From an uncultured Rhodobiaceae bacterium (GTDB lineage: Archaea > Thermoplasmatota > Poseidoniia > Poseidoniales > Poseidoniaceae), in contig CALDQY010000227.1 of the NCBI GenBank assembly GCA_937911445.1, forward strand, positions 1 through 7,585: a stretch of 7,585 bases of DNA, in the 5' to 3' direction. Shown here piece after piece: positions 6,401-7,585 of the stretch. Below the pieces are notes generated by a model, which saw only the letters and a list, made by a program, of their open reading frames with translations, did not search any database and was not told where the DNA came from. Each line of letters starts with the position of its first letter. Within the stretch, counting starts at the first letter, position 1. Both the position numbers and the translations under genes were made by a program.

Positions 6401-7360
6401 ATGGTAAACCGAGGAGACTTGACATCTGCGCTACTGGTTGTCTTATTATCCGTATGGATTGTTGACACTTACCCCGTATGGCTTGTTGACACCATCCCAA
6501 GGATTTCTGACGCCTTATTCGTTCTAACATTTATCCTGTTTTTACTTGTATCTTGGAGGAAGGATCGTCGATGGCCCTCTGATTCACGATTGGACCCAGG
6601 GAAGATTGACTTGAAGTTCAATCAGATGTGGATCGTCCTCAGGTTTCAAGAGTTTATCGGTTTCTTTTTCAGGTTGTTCGGGAAATCAGGGCTATACTTC
6701 AGGAGGATGGTCCTCAGCAAGGAGGATGGTTTGGAGGTCCACTACATAGAACCCCTGAACGGGCTCGACGTGGTAGCTTATTTCGAGTTGGGTCAAGTTT
6801 CTGCAGTACACTATTGGTATGAGACCACGAGTACTTACGATGCCGATAGTGGCCAACACATTAAGAGTAGATCTTACCATTTTGCGATTAATGCAGGCTC
6901 AGTAATCCATTATATTGATAAGGCAACTTTAGGCTTTGCAGTCATTGACAAAATTGCTAATAGAAGTGAGTCTCTTTCTGGCGGAACTGTCCCCCATAAA
7001 ATCAGAAAGTTGTGCGATATCCTCGATCTTAAACTGAGGAAGACGAAACCGAAAGCGACTAAATTTTCGGAAATTTACGAAGTGAACATCAAGAAAACTG
7101 AAAATAATAATGGCAACCTCGGGACAGTCTCCACAAATAACCGTATTGAGCCGGAATACACTGATACTGGCCCGCATGTGCCCGAGGATTGGTACTTGAC
7201 GTACGATGGGCCTGCACCGGTCGTAGAGGGTATCTACGATCAAAACTACGGCGTGGATAGGGGCAATGGTGCCGTTCCCGTTGAGTTCTACATCAAGAAA
7301 TGGGGCGTTCCGGAGGGCTTTGGGGAAACGGAACACGAGAAACTTTGGTGCAATGACTGA
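6401..7360 (+). CDS. Unrecognised membrane-anchored protein with a C-terminal soluble domain
   Basis: This 319-residue protein is not one I recognise. Two hydrophobic segments at the N-terminus (about 9-30 and 36-52, SALLVVLLSVWIVDTYPVWL and SDALFVLTFILFLLVSW) are followed by a basic WRKDRR, placing the rest in the cytoplasm by the positive-inside rule. Residues about 75-103 are aromatic and basic (FIGFFFRLFGKSGLYFRR) and may lie along the membrane. Residues 110-215 look like a mixed alpha/beta domain with a strand-rich part (VVAYFELGQVSAVHYWYE, SYHFAINAGSVIHYID). This is compatible with a PH-like membrane-associated fold, but that is a guess. The last 100 residues are polar, with Asn-rich linkers and a Pro/Gly-rich end. 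ATG 6401 has no Shine-Dalgarno sequence, so translation may be leaderless; no clear TATA box was seen. Arginine codons are AGA/AGG in 11 of 16 cases, against 0 of 33 in rpoA2, which suggests recent acquisition or a different expression class. Confidence 0.65.
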   Translation: MVNRGDLTSALLVVLLSVWIVDTYPVWLVDTIPRISDALFVLTFILFLLVSWRKDRRWPSDSRLDPGKIDLKFNQMWIVLRFQEFIGFFFRLFGKSGLYFRRMVLSKEDGLEVHYIEPLNGLDVVAYFELGQVSAVHYWYETTSTYDADSGQHIKSRSYHFAINAGSVIHYIDKATLGFAVIDKIANRSESLSGGTVPHKIRKLCDILDLKLRKTKPKATKFSEIYEVNIKKTENNNGNLGTVSTNNRIEPEYTDTGPHVPEDWYLTYDGPAPVVEGIYDQNYGVDRGNGAVPVEFYIKKWGVPEGFGETEHEKLWCND

Positions 7361-7585
7361 ATACATGGGCATGTGACAATCTTCCCGATATCGCAGGTCC
7401 GTAAACTGCCCTAGGATATCTCCAGCAATGGTGATAGCTATTCATCCACCACCTTGGAGCACAAAGTAGGCCACTAGGTTGTAAGGATATGATTGGTGAG
7501 ACCCCATGGTGCTGTCCCTGTAATGTTCTCTACCGATGGAGAAATCTCAGTGAAACCTAAGCGTATCGTAGGGATACACACGAAA
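7361..7585. other. Terminal segment without a supported gene
   Basis: No complete gene, tRNA or known RNA motif is visible. On the + strand a frame is open from TTG 7493 / GTG 7496 to the window end (31 codons from TTG, 30 from GTG; includes HGAVPVMFSTDGEISVKPKR), with AAGGA at 7483-7487 eight bases before the GTG. It could be the start of a gene cut off by the window. On the - strand a 36-codon frame enters from the right edge and stops near 7475. Both are short enough to occur by chance. Two GATATC palindromes about 25-30 bases apart lie near 7387 and 7415, with no assigned role. Confidence 0.4.

Noticed and set aside
7563..7577. GTATC...GATAC hairpin near the right edge.
   Set aside because: The five-base stem with a five-base loop is too weak and has no context to interpret.

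Overview
The window looks like a piece of a marine euryarchaeal genome, probably from the Marine Group II / Poseidoniales lineage. The archaeal assignment is firm: the largest RNA polymerase subunit is split into A' and A'', and ribosomal protein L30e follows directly. The lineage is an inference. It rests on the long N-terminal extension of A'', the next gene being a very acidic Asp-rich surface protein with a Gln/Pro-rich tail, and the moderate base composition. No ribosomal RNA or taxonomic marker beyond these genes is present.

Layout, all on the + strand. Positions 1-246 hold the 3' end of rpoA1 (subunit A'). Its stop overlaps the start of rpoA2 (A'', 246-1814) by one base. After a 42-base gap comes rpl30e (1857-2156). 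These three genes form a compact, translationally linked information-processing operon with strong Shine-Dalgarno sequences. In many archaea the next genes would be nusA, rps12 and rps7. Here they are absent, and a 1119-residue secreted, membrane-anchored protein (2211-5570) follows instead. It has a signal peptide, about seven propeller-like blades, a cysteine-paired Asp-rich repeat region of thrombospondin type 3 style that probably binds calcium, one transmembrane helix, and a Gln/Pro-rich cytoplasmic tail ending in a small helical motif.

The right third holds two membrane proteins that I do not recognise. One has 191 residues and three predicted helices (5682-6257). The other has 319 residues, with two N-terminal helices and a soluble domain (6401-7360). 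Codon use changes across the window. Arginine is encoded only by CGN in rpoA2 (33 of 33), but mainly by AGA/AGG in the 6401 gene (11 of 16). The left part is therefore core genome and the right part looks accessory. The last 225 bases contain no gene that I can support, only a short frame running off the end.

No CRISPR array, tRNA, rRNA, insertion sequence or defence system was found. The most interesting items are the surface protein's architecture, the extra N-terminal domain on polymerase subunit A'', and the abrupt change of gene type and codon use downstream of rpl30e.
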